Assembly: GCA_946408355.1 (NCBI GenBank)
Contig: CAMJRX010000007.1
Coordinates: forward strand, 1-64,000
Direction of reading: 5' to 3'
DNA length: 64,000 nucleotides
Origin: an uncultured Selenomonadales bacterium
Lineage (GTDB): Bacteria; Bacillota; Negativicutes; Selenomonadales; Selenomonadaceae
Shown here one piece after another: positions 36,346-45,577 of this stretch (position 1 is the first letter of the stretch; every line of letters begins with the position of its first letter). The position numbers and the translations under genes are program-made. The notes beneath the pieces were generated by a model, which had not been told where the DNA came from, searched no databases, and saw only the letters and a list, made by a program, of their open reading frames with translations.

Positions 36346-36970
36346 TCAACAATGCAACGCCTCGATTAAATTTGCATCGCTGTAAAATTTGCTCGTAACA
36401 ACTTGAGCTTGCGGGAGTTTGAAAGGGCATTCAGTATAAAGTTTTTCAAGATTTCTATGCAGATATTCCATAAACGCGGGATATTTCGCTGGCTCGCGCC
36501 GATTGAAAATTTCTCAACGTCAAGCACCGTTTGAATATTAAAAATCCTCGCGGCGATTTCTTCCGTGTACCACTGCAAGCACGCGACCGCTTCAGTTTCT
36601 TCCTTCTGCACCGCGTCAAAAATCGTCAGCAAATCAACTGTCTCAATGTTCATGTTTTTAGCTACAGAATAACGCTGTAAAAATTTCGTAACTCCAAAGT
36701 TCCTGCCTCAAAGATTTTCGTCGTCGAGCTTTTTGCCGCTATTTAGAATTATGTAGGAAACTTCACCTGTTGCAAAATGTTTGCCTTTATAAATTTTGTG
36801 GTTGCGAATGTAGCCGCCGCCTATCATCGTGCTGAATATCAAAACAAAGCCGTTCTCGTCGTACATGAGACTGCCGACCGCCGCTTCTGCCATTGCCGCG
36901 CATTTGGCGTTGTTCTCAACGTGAATTTTAGTCTTGCGGCGTAAAAATTTTCCCGCGACGCTCAATTTTC
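36346..36970 (-). pseudogene. ROK-family sugar kinase/regulator, 5'-truncated
   Basis: The piece at 36708-36965 has the ROK core (KIHVENNAKCAAMAEA, FSTMIGGGYIRNHKIYKG). The piece at 36366-36653 holds the C-terminal part (FNIQTVLDVEKFSIG) and shifts frame at about 36490 into HRNLEKLYTE...KFYSDANLIEALHC, ending at 36346. The N-terminal ~110 residues with the ATP-binding DxGGT motif are missing, and the zinc Cys cluster is not seen. Not functional. Confidence 0.85.
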
Positions 36971-37101
36971 ATGATAACCTCCGTTTTCCCTGTATGATAT
37001 TAAGTATTTAAAAGCAAATCAATTCTTTTCTTAAAATTTTTATTTACATTTACTGAATCATATAGTATTCTCTGAAAAACTTTAGTGACGGAGGAAATTT
37101 T

Positions 37102-38017
37102 ATGAGTAACTACGGCATGATTTTTAACATTCAAAAGTTTAGCATAAACGACGGTCCAGGCATTCGGACTGTAGTTTTTTTCAAAGGCGGTCCTCTCAAA
37201 TGTACTTGGTGCGCCAATCCTGAAAGCCAAGAACCGCGCTTGCAAATTCTCTGGGACGAAAAAAATGTTTGCATTGCGATACTTGCGTTATGAGTTTTCC
37301 GACTCTTGCCGTAAAAAAAATCGACGGCAAAATTATCGTCGACTACAAAAAATGCTCCGGCGCGGGCATTTGTTCTGAACACGGCATTTGCATTGAGAAA
37401 TATCCTGCACACGCGCTCAAGCCCGAAGGCGAACGCAAAACCGTCGCTGAAATTATGGAATTCGTCATGCAGGATTTGCTTTTCTACGAAGAAAGCGGCG
37501 GCGGCGTTACATTTTCGGGCGGAGAAGCTACCATGCAACCCGATTTTGTTATCGAACTTTTAAAAGCTCTCAAGGAAAAAAATTTCACACGGCAATTGAA
37601 ATAACCAGCTTTGCTTCGCTCGCCATTTTCCGCCGCGTCATAGAATATCTTGACTTGCTTCTTTTCGACATCAAGCATGGGGACGAATCCAAGCACAAGG
37701 AAAAAACTTTCGTATCGAACACGCAGATTTTGCAAAACATGAAATACGCTATCGACATAGGCAAGGAAGTTCTGCCGCGTCTGCCCTTTATACCAAATTA
37801 TAACAACTCCCTCGACGACGCAAAAGGTTTCGTTCAGAGACTTAAACAAGTCGGCGCGAAAAAAGTTCAACTTCTGCCTTTCCACCAGTTCGGCGAAAAT
37901 AAATATAACATGCTCGGTCGCGATTATGAATTTTCCCATACAAAGGCTTTGCACCCCGAAGATTTGCAAGACTTCCAAAAAGTTTTTATTGACGCGGGAA
38001 TTGACGCTTTCTTTTAA
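37102..38017 (+). pseudogene. Glycyl radical enzyme activase, frameshifted, Cys lost
   Basis: Radical SAM activase for the enzyme at 34698-36255. ATG 37102 follows GGAGG. The N-terminal motif reads FFKGGPLKCTWCANPES; family members have Cys at the second Gly, so the first Cys of CX3CX2C is gone. The frame shifts near 37270 (into HCDTCVMSFPTLAVKK, ferredoxin-like insert with YKKCSGAGICSEHGIC). It is open through VTFSGGEATMQPDF and shifts again near 37600. It then runs LDLLLFDIKHGDESKHKEKT...LLPFHQFGENKYNMLG to TAA 38017. Two frameshifts plus the Cys loss make it dead. Confidence 0.92.
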
Positions 38018-38071
38018 AGTTCGCATATAATTTTTTAGCGTAAGAATTCGTCCTTATATTTAAATACTTGA

Positions 38072-38113
38072 AAAAATAGCAAGTGGTTCTTTAAAAATAG
38101 CAAGTGGTTCTTT
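38072..38113. repeat. 21-bp tandem repeat, two copies
   Basis: AAAAATAGCAAGTGGTTCTTT occurs twice in a row in the noncoding stretch after the activase remnant. Confidence 0.9.
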
Positions 38114-38173
38114 TTTTCCACGTAGTCAATCAATTGTTCGGAAAACATTTGGCTTACATGTTGACTTTGAAAT

Positions 38174-38507
38174 TTAATTGGAAAATACTAGAAAATTTCT
38201 ATCGTAGAGTTCGATTTCAATTTTTATGATGTCGTAAATTCCGCGTCGAATGAAATTAATTATGGCAGAATCGAATCCGATAGCGTCGTTTAGTGTATAG
38301 CCCGCTGTCGCTAATAAGTCTTGGGTTTCTTGCAAAGAAAGTTTTAACGCGAGTGCATAAGCGATAGCTGTCTTTTTAAGAGGCTGATAATTTTTTTGTT
38401 GCGTATGTCGGAAAAAACTTTTGCAGTAGAATTCGCCGCCCTGTAAACTTGTGGTGGCGTTAATTTTTTTTTGCTCGATGAGTTCAAAAAGAGAGTCGTG
38501 AAAACTA
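38174..38507 (-). pseudogene. HTH-type regulator remnant cut by an IS
   Basis: Reads SLFELIEQKKI, then in a shifted frame QVYRAANSTAKVFSDIRNKK, then back to NYQPLKKTAIAYALALKLSL and ETQDLLATAGYTLNDAIGFD. This resembles a small helix-turn-helix family common in Firmicutes genomes. Two frameshifts are needed, and the 5' end is replaced by the inverted repeat of the IS5-type element at 38508. Confidence 0.6.
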
Positions 38508-39283
38508 GAGAGTGTTGGTAAAGTGCAAAAATAAAATACAAGCAAAATCTTTGGTAAAATGAATTTGAAAAATTCTCCAAAGGAAAGTGCTTATGTCAAA
38601 CTCATTTTACCACGAACGCTACTGCCTTACAAAAGCGCAACGAGAAATAATCGAACCACTGTTACCGGCTCCCAAGTCGACAGGGCCACCAGGATTAAAT
38701 CCCTTGATGGTCTTTAACGCAATCTTATGGATATTGTCTTCAGGAGCCGCATAGCGCGACTTGCCACCCCAATTTGGCAATTGGAACAGCATTTATCACA
38801 AATTCCGAAAATGGTGCGCTGACGACGTTTTCGATAACATCTTACAAGTGTTGGCATCCGACACGGAAAAATACTTGCTCGTTGAAATTAATTCAACCTT
38901 CTGCAAGGTGCATCAGCACGCCGCCGGGACTCTGAAAAAACATGGCAATCAAGCAATAGGAGTGTAGCGCGGCGGCAAGTTTTGAATGTGGTATTGACCG
39001 GCGGGCAGATTCATGATTGTCAATGCGCAACCGAACTTTTGAGTAAAGTCAAACTGGAGGGCAAAACGGTTTTGGGCGACAAAGCTTTTTTTTCGGCTCG
39101 TATTGGCGATTTTATTAAAGAGCAAGGCGGCATTGTTAGTATCCCCGACAAAGCCAACTCGCGAACATTATATGAGAATAGTCGCCGCATAGCCACTCGT
39201 TATGACAAATTAGCTGTCTGCTTTCTCAATTTTATCTTTCTTGCTGTACTTTTGATTAAACTTTAGCGTTTACCAACACGCTC
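38508..39283 (+). mobile_element. Decayed IS5-type insertion sequence
   Basis: Imperfect terminal inverted repeats GAGAGTGTTGGTAAA (38508-38522) and TTTACCAACACGCTC (39269-39283) bound a broken transposase. A TA lies directly outside each end, a possible target duplication. About 776 bp. It inserted at the 5' end of an HTH gene. Confidence 0.8.
38594..39266 (+). pseudogene. IS5-family transposase remnant
   Basis: ATG 38594 after AAAGGAAAG starts FYHERYCLTKAQREIIEPLL and GLNPLMVFNAILWILSSGAA, then meets TAG. It continues in frame RDLPPQFGNWNSIYHKFRKW and VEINSTFCKVHQHAAG, where the first catalytic Asp appears to be Asn. TAG and TGA follow, and a shifted frame holds VVLTGGQIHDCQCATELL, LGDKAFFSARI and RRIATRYDKLA. 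The region between the second Asp and the Glu motif is shortened. Inactive. Confidence 0.85.
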
Positions 39284-39398
39284 TAATATACCCTAATAAA
39301 AGTTGTATGCTTGATTACGCAAAAAATTTTTAAAATCCAAATTCCAGTTTGCAATTCCGCCGCCGCTGTTATATCATAAATAAAACTCAATTGAGCGG

Positions 39399-40172
39399 GT
39401 GATTTTTTTGGTTTATCTTTTGAAGTTCGGAGCAAGTTGGATTTTGCCGCCAGGGATTTTTATAATCTTGTCGCTTGCACTTTGCGCAAAGCTCTTTAAA
39501 ATCAGCAGGAAACTTTCAGCTGTGGTTTTGTGCGTCACGTTAATTTTTTATCTGCTATGCACAAGTTTAGTTGCAGAAAGGCTAATGGGTTGGCTGGAAG
39601 AAATGCACACGCCGCCCGCGCAGGTTGAAACTTCCGGCGCAGATGTAATTGTATTGCTCGGAGGCGGCGCGATTAGTCAAGTGCCAGATGTCGACGGCGT
39701 AGGGGCATTGTGCGCCAGCCCTGCTAATAGACTTTTAACGGCGGTTAGATTGCAAAAAATGTTAAACGTGCCAATTTTGGTTAGCGGCGGACAAGTTTAC
39801 AGCGATTCGGGGCCGGAGGCTGAAATTTCTGCCAGAGTTTTAAAATCGCTCGGCGTGCCCGAAGATAAAATTTTAACTGAAACAAAAAGCATAAACACTT
39901 CGCAGAACGCCCGCTATACTGCCGTTATTTTACGCGAAAAAAATTTTACTAAGCCGCTACTCGTGACTAGTGCCTTTCATATGAACCGCGCCATGTTGAA
40001 TTTCAACTTGCAAAGATTTAAGCCAATAGCTTATCCAACAGATTTTACCGTCGCGCATAATCCGACTTTTCACTACACGAAATTACGCCCGCAAGCTGAA
40101 GCTCTTTTCTTAAACGTGACAGTTTTGCAGGAATTGTTGCGGACTTGTGTCACTGAAATTCTTGGTATCTGA
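39399..40172 (+). CDS. YdcF/ElyC-type DUF218 membrane protein
   Basis: 257 residues. Two N-terminal TM helices, then a DUF218 domain (SGADVIVLLGGGAI, ANRLLTAVRLQ, ILVSGGQ, TETKSINTSQNARY, LLVTSAFHMNRAM). ElyC in E. coli affects undecaprenyl-phosphate metabolism and envelope integrity; the biochemical role of the family is unsettled. The start is GTG 39399 or TTG 39408 (GGGTGA upstream). Followed by a small secreted protein 9 nt later. Confidence 0.85.
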   Translation: MIFLVYLLKFGASWILPPGIFIILSLALCAKLFKISRKLSAVVLCVTLIFYLLCTSLVAERLMGWLEEMHTPPAQVETSGADVIVLLGGGAISQVPDVDGVGALCASPANRLLTAVRLQKMLNVPILVSGGQVYSDSGPEAEISARVLKSLGVPEDKILTETKSINTSQNARYTAVILREKNFTKPLLVTSAFHMNRAMLNFNLQRFKPIAYPTDFTVAHNPTFHYTKLRPQAEALFLNVTVLQELLRTCVTEILGI

Positions 40173-40181
40173 GGCGATGAC

Positions 40182-40550
40182 ATGAAAAAATTTTTATTAA
40201 TATTGGCGATGATTTTTATGAGTTGCTCAACCTGCGCGGCTGAAAACTTGAAATTTATAGACGCAATGGACGATACCGGTTATTACTACGACGCAGACAG
40301 CGTGCAAACGGAAAGTAGTAGCGTCTTCAAAGTAAAAATGGCGGTCATCAAGGCAAATTTTAATCGCATGTATACCTACGACGTTCGCATAACTCACACG
40401 AGCCGTACTTATGAAATTTTATCGTCGCAAATTCTTTCCTACGACACACGAGCCATTTTGGAAGTTAACAATTCACGACGCCCGCCTCAACGATATTCTG
40501 ATAAGTCAGAAATGGGGCAAATGGTTAGATTAATACTTTATGGCGAATAA
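40182..40550 (+). CDS. Small secreted protein of unknown function
   Basis: 122 residues with a signal peptide (residues ~1-19, ending STCAAEN). The mature part (FIDAMDDTGYYYDADSVQ, VFKVKMAVIKANFN, SRTYEILSSQI) has the alternating pattern of a small beta-rich domain seen in short exported proteins of Negativicutes. No catalytic motif is seen. ATG 40182 follows GAGGCGATGAC. Confidence 0.65.
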   Translation: MKKFLLILAMIFMSCSTCAAENLKFIDAMDDTGYYYDADSVQTESSSVFKVKMAVIKANFNRMYTYDVRITHTSRTYEILSSQILSYDTRAILEVNNSRRPPQRYSDKSEMGQMVRLILYGE

Positions 40551-40677
40551 AAAAAGCCGCTTTAAAAGCGGCGGAACAGCTGTCGCGATTAGCTACTTAA
40601 AATTTTCAGCTCGTCGCCGCGCCTTTAAAATTACAAAAAAAACTCCCCTACAAATTTCGCAGGGGATTTTATTTTTG
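40551..40677. terminator. Two hairpin terminators in a convergent gap
   Basis: GCCGC-TTTAAAA-GCGGC (40556-40572) has a T7 run on its minus-strand side. CCCCT/AGGGG (40645-40649 with 40661-40665) is flanked by A8 and a T-rich tail. Together they end the + gene at 40550 and the minus-strand operon ending at 40688. Confidence 0.75.
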
Positions 40678-40687
40678 TCGTGTGAAA

Positions 40688-41350
40688 TTATTTTTTGCGA
40701 ACCATATCGACTTTATCTTTACCAGTCTTGTAAGTCACCTTTTCGACATGACGTTTGTAAATTCGCGCCGCCTTTTGTTTTTCCTCAAGTAAGCGTCTTT
40801 CTTCCTTGCTCAAATTTTTCTTGGCGGTCTCGTCTAATTGTTTGAAGAAATCCTCAGCCGCCTTGCCGTAATCTTTGGCAGTCTTGTCGAGGACGTTGCT
40901 TTGAATGCTGTAGGTGTACATGAGCTTAGAATCAGTAGCGTTGTAGAGATAGAAGAACAGCCACGGACGCTTTGAATTGTTGGTTACAGTCGTTATAACG
41001 TAAGTATCGGCGTAGCGACCAATATTTTGATTGTAAACTTTTTCCGCCTCAACCACGTCCAAAGAGTGAATGTCAACGCCGGTGTCACGACGAATGGCAG
41101 AAGCAACGTCTTCATACGAGACAATCTCGCGGCTTGAAGTAAATCTGCCTGCGTTGTAAATGTCTTTTACCAAGTCGTAAATGTCAGGTTCGGCATCTTC
41201 TATCTTGTAGTAATTCGGGAAGGCGATCGCAATTTTTTTTACGGCTCCCAAGTTAGCGTCGTCCTCAATATTTTCCTCGTAAGCCGCCAGCGCAATCGAC
41301 GAAGTGACAAACACAGCCAACATTGCCAGCGCGGCTAAAAATTTTTTCAT
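40688..41350 (-). CDS. Exported protein of unknown function
   Basis: 220 residues with a signal peptide (residues 1-22, ending IALAAY). The mature part begins acidic, has LGAVKKIAIAFPNYYKIED and DTYVITTVTNNSKRPWLFF, and ends in a highly basic, charged helix (KKNLSKEERRLLEEKQKAA). No family is recognised. It follows the 76-residue ORF by 12 nt and is the last gene of the M16-dapA transcript. Confidence 0.65.
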   Translation of the reverse strand: MKKFLAALAMLAVFVTSSIALAAYEENIEDDANLGAVKKIAIAFPNYYKIEDAEPDIYDLVKDIYNAGRFTSSREIVSYEDVASAIRRDTGVDIHSLDVVEAEKVYNQNIGRYADTYVITTVTNNSKRPWLFFYLYNATDSKLMYTYSIQSNVLDKTAKDYGKAAEDFFKQLDETAKKNLSKEERRLLEEKQKAARIYKRHVEKVTYKTGKDKVDMVRKK

Positions 41351-41362
41351 GGTAAGTCTCCT

Positions 41363-41593
41363 TTAATTCCTACTTTTAAACTCGTCGGGGTTGACGCGCA
41401 CGGCTTTACCTTCCTCAAGCAACTTGTAAAAAGTTTTCGTGTACATTCTCTTGCGCTTATATTCGCCGTCTAAAAAGTAAGCCAGCCCGCCTGCTACGCC
41501 CTCGTACAAAATGTAAACAAGATATTTCCCATCCTCGTTGCATGCTACGCTGTATTTTTCAAATTTTAGCATGTCTTTTTCGTATCTAGTCAT
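41363..41593 (-). CDS. Small conserved-looking cytoplasmic protein (76 aa)
   Basis: Starts at ATG 41593 overlapping the dapA stop by 4 nt. Rich in Lys and Tyr (YEKDMLKFEKYSVACNEDGK, FLDGEYKRKRMYTKTFYKLL), without TM helices or motifs I recognise. The overlap argues that it is real. Confidence 0.6.
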   Translation of the reverse strand: MTRYEKDMLKFEKYSVACNEDGKYLVYILYEGVAGGLAYFLDGEYKRKRMYTKTFYKLLEEGKAVRVNPDEFKSRN

Positions 41594-42477
41594 TTTAATA
41601 ACCCGTGCGCTTTGAGTGCAGTTTTAATTTGTTCGAGGTGTTTAGGTTCAGGCTCGCACAGCGGCATACGCAATTCGCCAACATTCCAGCCCATAAGCCG
41701 CATTGCAACTTTGACAGGAATCGGATTGACTTCGCAGAAGAGCGCGTCGATTAAATCGCAATAATCAACCTGCATGCGCGACGCTTCCTCAACTTTGCCG
41801 TCGAAATAATTTTGGCAAATCATATGCGTATCATTCGGCGCGACGTTCGCGAGGACGGAAATAACGCCACTGCCGCCGAGCGCAAGAATCGGAACAATTT
41901 GGTCGTCGTTGCCAGAGTAAATCGCTAAATCATCACCGCAAAGTTTGCGCGTCCGAAGAATACCTGTAAAATCTCCGCTGGCTTCCTTAGCGGCAACAAT
42001 GCGCGGGTGCTTGGAAAGTTTAAAATAACTGTCCGGCGAAATGTTGACGCCTGTACGTCCCGGTACGTTGTAGAGAATGACGGGAATGTTAATGCTATCA
42101 GCGATTTTCAAGTAGTGCGCGACGAGTCCGGTTTGCGTGCACTTGTTGTAGTAAGGCGTGACTAAAAGGACAGCTTGAACTCCGACTTCTTCCGCGTATT
42201 TGGAAAGTTCAATGGAATAAGCCGTATCGTTGGAGCCGGTGCCCGCGATTACAGGAACGCGCCCCGCTACGTGTTCGACGGTGAATTTAATCGCGGCTTG
42301 GTGTTCTTCATCATTCATGGTAGCCGCCTCGCCCGTCGTCCCCGTTATACAAATGGCGTCCGTGTGATTTTTAATTTGGTCGTCAATCATGCGTCCGAGT
42401 TCAGCAAAATTTATGCCCGTCTCGTTAAACGGTGTGACAATCGCTACACACGAGCCTTTAAATGGAATTTGTTTCAT
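41590..42477 (-). CDS. dapA: 4-hydroxy-tetrahydrodipicolinate synthase
   Basis: Condenses pyruvate with aspartate semialdehyde in lysine/diaminopimelate synthesis. 295 residues, TIM barrel. Motifs: CITGTTGEAATM (substrate loop), PYYNKCTQ, ILYNVPGRTGVNI with the catalytic Tyr, VAAKEASGDF with the Schiff-base Lys and IYSGNDDQIV. Start ATG 42477 after GGAGGGCTGATA. It lies 18 nt after the M16 peptidase gene. Peptidoglycan of this type needs meso-DAP, consistent with the NlpC/P60 and D,D-carboxypeptidase genes in the window. Confidence 0.96.
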   Translation of the reverse strand: MKQIPFKGSCVAIVTPFNETGINFAELGRMIDDQIKNHTDAICITGTTGEAATMNDEEHQAAIKFTVEHVAGRVPVIAGTGSNDTAYSIELSKYAEEVGVQAVLLVTPYYNKCTQTGLVAHYLKIADSINIPVILYNVPGRTGVNISPDSYFKLSKHPRIVAAKEASGDFTGILRTRKLCGDDLAIYSGNDDQIVPILALGGSGVISVLANVAPNDTHMICQNYFDGKVEEASRMQVDYCDLIDALFCEVNPIPVKVAMRLMGWNVGELRMPLCEPEPKHLEQIKTALKAHGLLK

Positions 42478-42495
42478 TATCAGCCCTCCAATTTT

Positions 42496-45420
42496 TTATT
42501 CCAATGCCTGTTTGACTTCGCCGAAAATTTCTGCGTTATCCTTAAGAACAGTTTCATTGCCGAAGACACACAAGCAATTTTGATTCATACAGTCAGCAAC
42601 TAATTTCGATAAGGCGCGAATATCTTCCTGCCGCGCAGAGAGAATTTCATTGCGGGATTTTTGGCGGTCGGCGTAGGTGACATTTCTCAAGCAAAGGTCA
42701 GCGGCAAGTTGTCCCTTAATCGACGGCGTCAACGGCTTGTCAGTTTTGCTAAGCGTACCGATTATGTACTTGTCCATTTCCCTATTGCTAACGTCGAAGT
42801 TTTTAAGGAAATCTGCCGTCCCGTTGAAAGTTTCCAAAGTCTTAGCTAAGTTTGGATCACGATACGAGCCAAAGAATAATTTGCCTTCGCGGGTGAAACT
42901 TGAGAAAGCTCCATATGCGCCGCCCTGCACGCGAATTTTTGTCCAGAAGTATTCGTAGCGCAAAATCGTTTCCAAAATTAACAATGCGCCCGTGTATTTG
43001 TGTCCAAGTTCGATAAAGTTCGCACCCTTGCCAACGTATTGCACGCGGCTTTGAGAGTATAAGCCCTCGTTTTTCGGCTTGCATGGGAAAGAATAATGTT
43101 CGCGCTTGAATTCGTCAATAGTCATGCTCTTCAACAGCTTAGACAAATGCGGCGTGAATTCTTTATAAAGTTCGTCGGGAGCCGTCACGCCGATAATCAG
43201 CCCGTTACGATTTATAAGGCGGTCGCGAACGTCGTTTAAGTCAGCAACGAGTTCATCAAATTTATTATCAAAGTCAGCAAGCAAATCTTTTAAAAATTTG
43301 TTGTAAGGCATATAAGCGGCGGCGTTGTAAGCACCAGATTTAGTTTGATAAGCGGCGAGTTGCGCGGAAATTATCGTCGGAGCCATATTTTGTAAATTGA
43401 GTTCAAAACCGATTTGGTCTTGCTCAATCAATTCGCGCAGACGTTTCTTGTTAGTAAAAATCGTATCGTTAAAAATTTCGGCAAGAATATCCGACATTTC
43501 GGCGAGCTTAGACTTGAGAGCTTTGACGTGAACGCGGAGGCGCGGCGCGAAAGAATGAGGTTTAGCATTTTCCGTATCAGCGCGGAGATTCACACCAAAG
43601 CCGCCGATATTCAAGTTGGTTAGAATCGCGAGTTCCGCGTAAGAATGTTTTTTCGTGTCGACGTCGCCCAAAAGGCTTGACAGTAAATAAGCGTGGAAAA
43701 GTTTATCTTGCGGAACTTTCAGCGCGTCGAGGTAGAAAGTCAAGTAAATTATCCCGTGCGTGTCGATATTGCTGAACAAAATTTTCGTGCCGTCGAGGTC
43801 GCGGAATTTCAGCGGAAAATGTTCAGCCTCTTTGCGCAAGTCTTCGCGTTTCAAAATCGGAATTGTTTTCAAAGCTTCGGGCGAGTCTGGAGCTTGTTGA
43901 CGGAATTTTAACTTTTGCGTCGTCGAAATAATTTCCTCAACCTGCGCGGGCGTCAACGTAGCTTTAATTTCGGCGAGCTTTGCGGCTTGAGCGTCGTCGC
44001 GTTTTTGGGCAAAAGTTTTATCGGGCGCGAGCGTCATCAAAACTTTATGCGGATTGTCAAGGAAATATTTCTTAACAATGCCCTCAAAATAATTTTCATC
44101 AAGCCCGCGTTTAATCGCCGCTAGGTCGTCTTCATAGCGCAGATAAGCATTTGGGTCGCCGCCGTAAAGCCACGTTTTAAGAAGTCTTAAGCCGTAAATC
44201 AAACCTTTTGGCGCAAGTCCGAAATCAGCCTCGCGAAGTTTAAATTCCGTCAAGTTAATCGACGCCTGCAACAAAGTTTTATCAATGCCATTGTCGACGA
44301 GCTTTTGGAGTTCAGAAGTCAGCAGGGAATAAAATTTTTCTACGCGGTCAATTTCGGAACCGGTCATCGTTACTGTAAAAGTCGGCTGGCGCAAATCGTC
44401 CTCAAGTCCGGCATCAATGTCCTTGCCCAAACACGAATCAATCAAAGCTTTGCGAACGGGTGCTGCGGGACTGCTGAACAAAGCGTGTGTCAAAATTTCC
44501 AAAGCAAGATTAGTGCGCGTGTCGAAAGTATCACCGACAACTAAGTTAAGCGACAAGAAACTTTTATCAGAGGAATTTTCTCCCTCGCCAATCGGATAAA
44601 CTTCAGTGACGCGCTTCATTTCGGTAAACGCGGGGTGGAAGTCAACCGCCGAATCAACATCAATCTTTTCAAACTTGCTAAGATATTCGCGGTCGAGATA
44701 TTCTAACTGCTCGGCAATGTCCACGTCGCCATAAAGATAAATGTAACTATTCGACGGGTGATAAAATTTTTTGTGGAAGGCGATAAAATTTTCCTGCGTC
44801 AAAGTCGGAATGGCTTCAGGTTCGCCGCCCGATTGATAGCTGTAACAATTTTGCGGAAAAGTTTCGCGCAAAAGTTTACTGCCCAAAATGTCGTCGGGCG
44901 AGGAGAGCGCGCCTTTCATCTCGTTGTAAACGACGCCGCTATAAGTCAAGGGCGCGTCAGCAGAATCAATTTCATAGTGCCAACCTTCCTGCATTAAAAT
45001 TTCGGGCGTGGTAATCATTGCGGGATTGAAAACTGCGTCGAGGTAAACGTCCTGCAAATTGCGGAAATCTTTTGCATTGCGACTTGCGACGGGATAAACC
45101 GTTTTGTCGGGATAAGTCATCGCGTTCAGGAAAGTATTCAGCGAACCTTTAACCAACTCGACAAACGGTTCCTTAAGCGGATATTTTTTTGAGCCGCACA
45201 AAACAGAATGTTCGACAATGTGCGCAACGCCCGTATCATCTTTGGGCGGCGTGCGGAATCCGATATAAAAAACTTTGTTGTCGTCGTCAGTGGCAACGTA
45301 GAAAAGTTTTGCACCGGTTTTAATGTGCTCAAACTCGTAAGTCTTCGCGCCAATTTCTTCGACTGTGGAAAAATTTTTCAGGCAAAAGCCGTTGAGTTTT
45401 TCGCCAATTTTTAAATTCAT
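42496..45420 (-). CDS. M16C insulinase-family metallopeptidase
   Basis: 974 residues, the presequence-protease (PreP/Cym1) type with four M16 domains. Zinc motif HIVEHSVLCGSKKYP (HxxEH, residues ~67-71) with the downstream E in the VYNEMKGALSS region. C-terminal half carries RVQGGAYGAFSSF. No signal peptide, so cytoplasmic peptide degradation is likely. ATG 45420 after AAGGAGCGA. First gene of a transcript that includes dapA. Confidence 0.93.
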   Translation of the reverse strand: MNLKIGEKLNGFCLKNFSTVEEIGAKTYEFEHIKTGAKLFYVATDDDNKVFYIGFRTPPKDDTGVAHIVEHSVLCGSKKYPLKEPFVELVKGSLNTFLNAMTYPDKTVYPVASRNAKDFRNLQDVYLDAVFNPAMITTPEILMQEGWHYEIDSADAPLTYSGVVYNEMKGALSSPDDILGSKLLRETFPQNCYSYQSGGEPEAIPTLTQENFIAFHKKFYHPSNSYIYLYGDVDIAEQLEYLDREYLSKFEKIDVDSAVDFHPAFTEMKRVTEVYPIGEGENSSDKSFLSLNLVVGDTFDTRTNLALEILTHALFSSPAAPVRKALIDSCLGKDIDAGLEDDLRQPTFTVTMTGSEIDRVEKFYSLLTSELQKLVDNGIDKTLLQASINLTEFKLREADFGLAPKGLIYGLRLLKTWLYGGDPNAYLRYEDDLAAIKRGLDENYFEGIVKKYFLDNPHKVLMTLAPDKTFAQKRDDAQAAKLAEIKATLTPAQVEEIISTTQKLKFRQQAPDSPEALKTIPILKREDLRKEAEHFPLKFRDLDGTKILFSNIDTHGIIYLTFYLDALKVPQDKLFHAYLLSSLLGDVDTKKHSYAELAILTNLNIGGFGVNLRADTENAKPHSFAPRLRVHVKALKSKLAEMSDILAEIFNDTIFTNKKRLRELIEQDQIGFELNLQNMAPTIISAQLAAYQTKSGAYNAAAYMPYNKFLKDLLADFDNKFDELVADLNDVRDRLINRNGLIIGVTAPDELYKEFTPHLSKLLKSMTIDEFKREHYSFPCKPKNEGLYSQSRVQYVGKGANFIELGHKYTGALLILETILRYEYFWTKIRVQGGAYGAFSSFTREGKLFFGSYRDPNLAKTLETFNGTADFLKNFDVSNREMDKYIIGTLSKTDKPLTPSIKGQLAADLCLRNVTYADRQKSRNEILSARQEDIRALSKLVADCMNQNCLCVFGNETVLKDNAEIFGEVKQALE

Positions 45421-45527
45421 ACAATCGCTCCTTAAAAATAATTTCCTTTATGTGTTGGAAAATATTTTATTCGTTTAACTTCGCGCCGTCAACTAAAAAT
45501 CAGATTATAAGTTATACTACTATACTA

Positions 45528-45556
45528 TTGACATGAAGATTACCGTTTGATATAAA
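45528..45556 (+). promoter_or_regulatory. Sigma70 promoter of the Asn-synthase-like gene
   Basis: TTGACA (45528-45533), 17-nt spacer, TATAAA (45551-45556), followed by AGGAGG 9 nt before ATG 45578. Confidence 0.85.
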
Positions 45557-45577
45557 CTGCTTAGGAGGTTGATGCGT

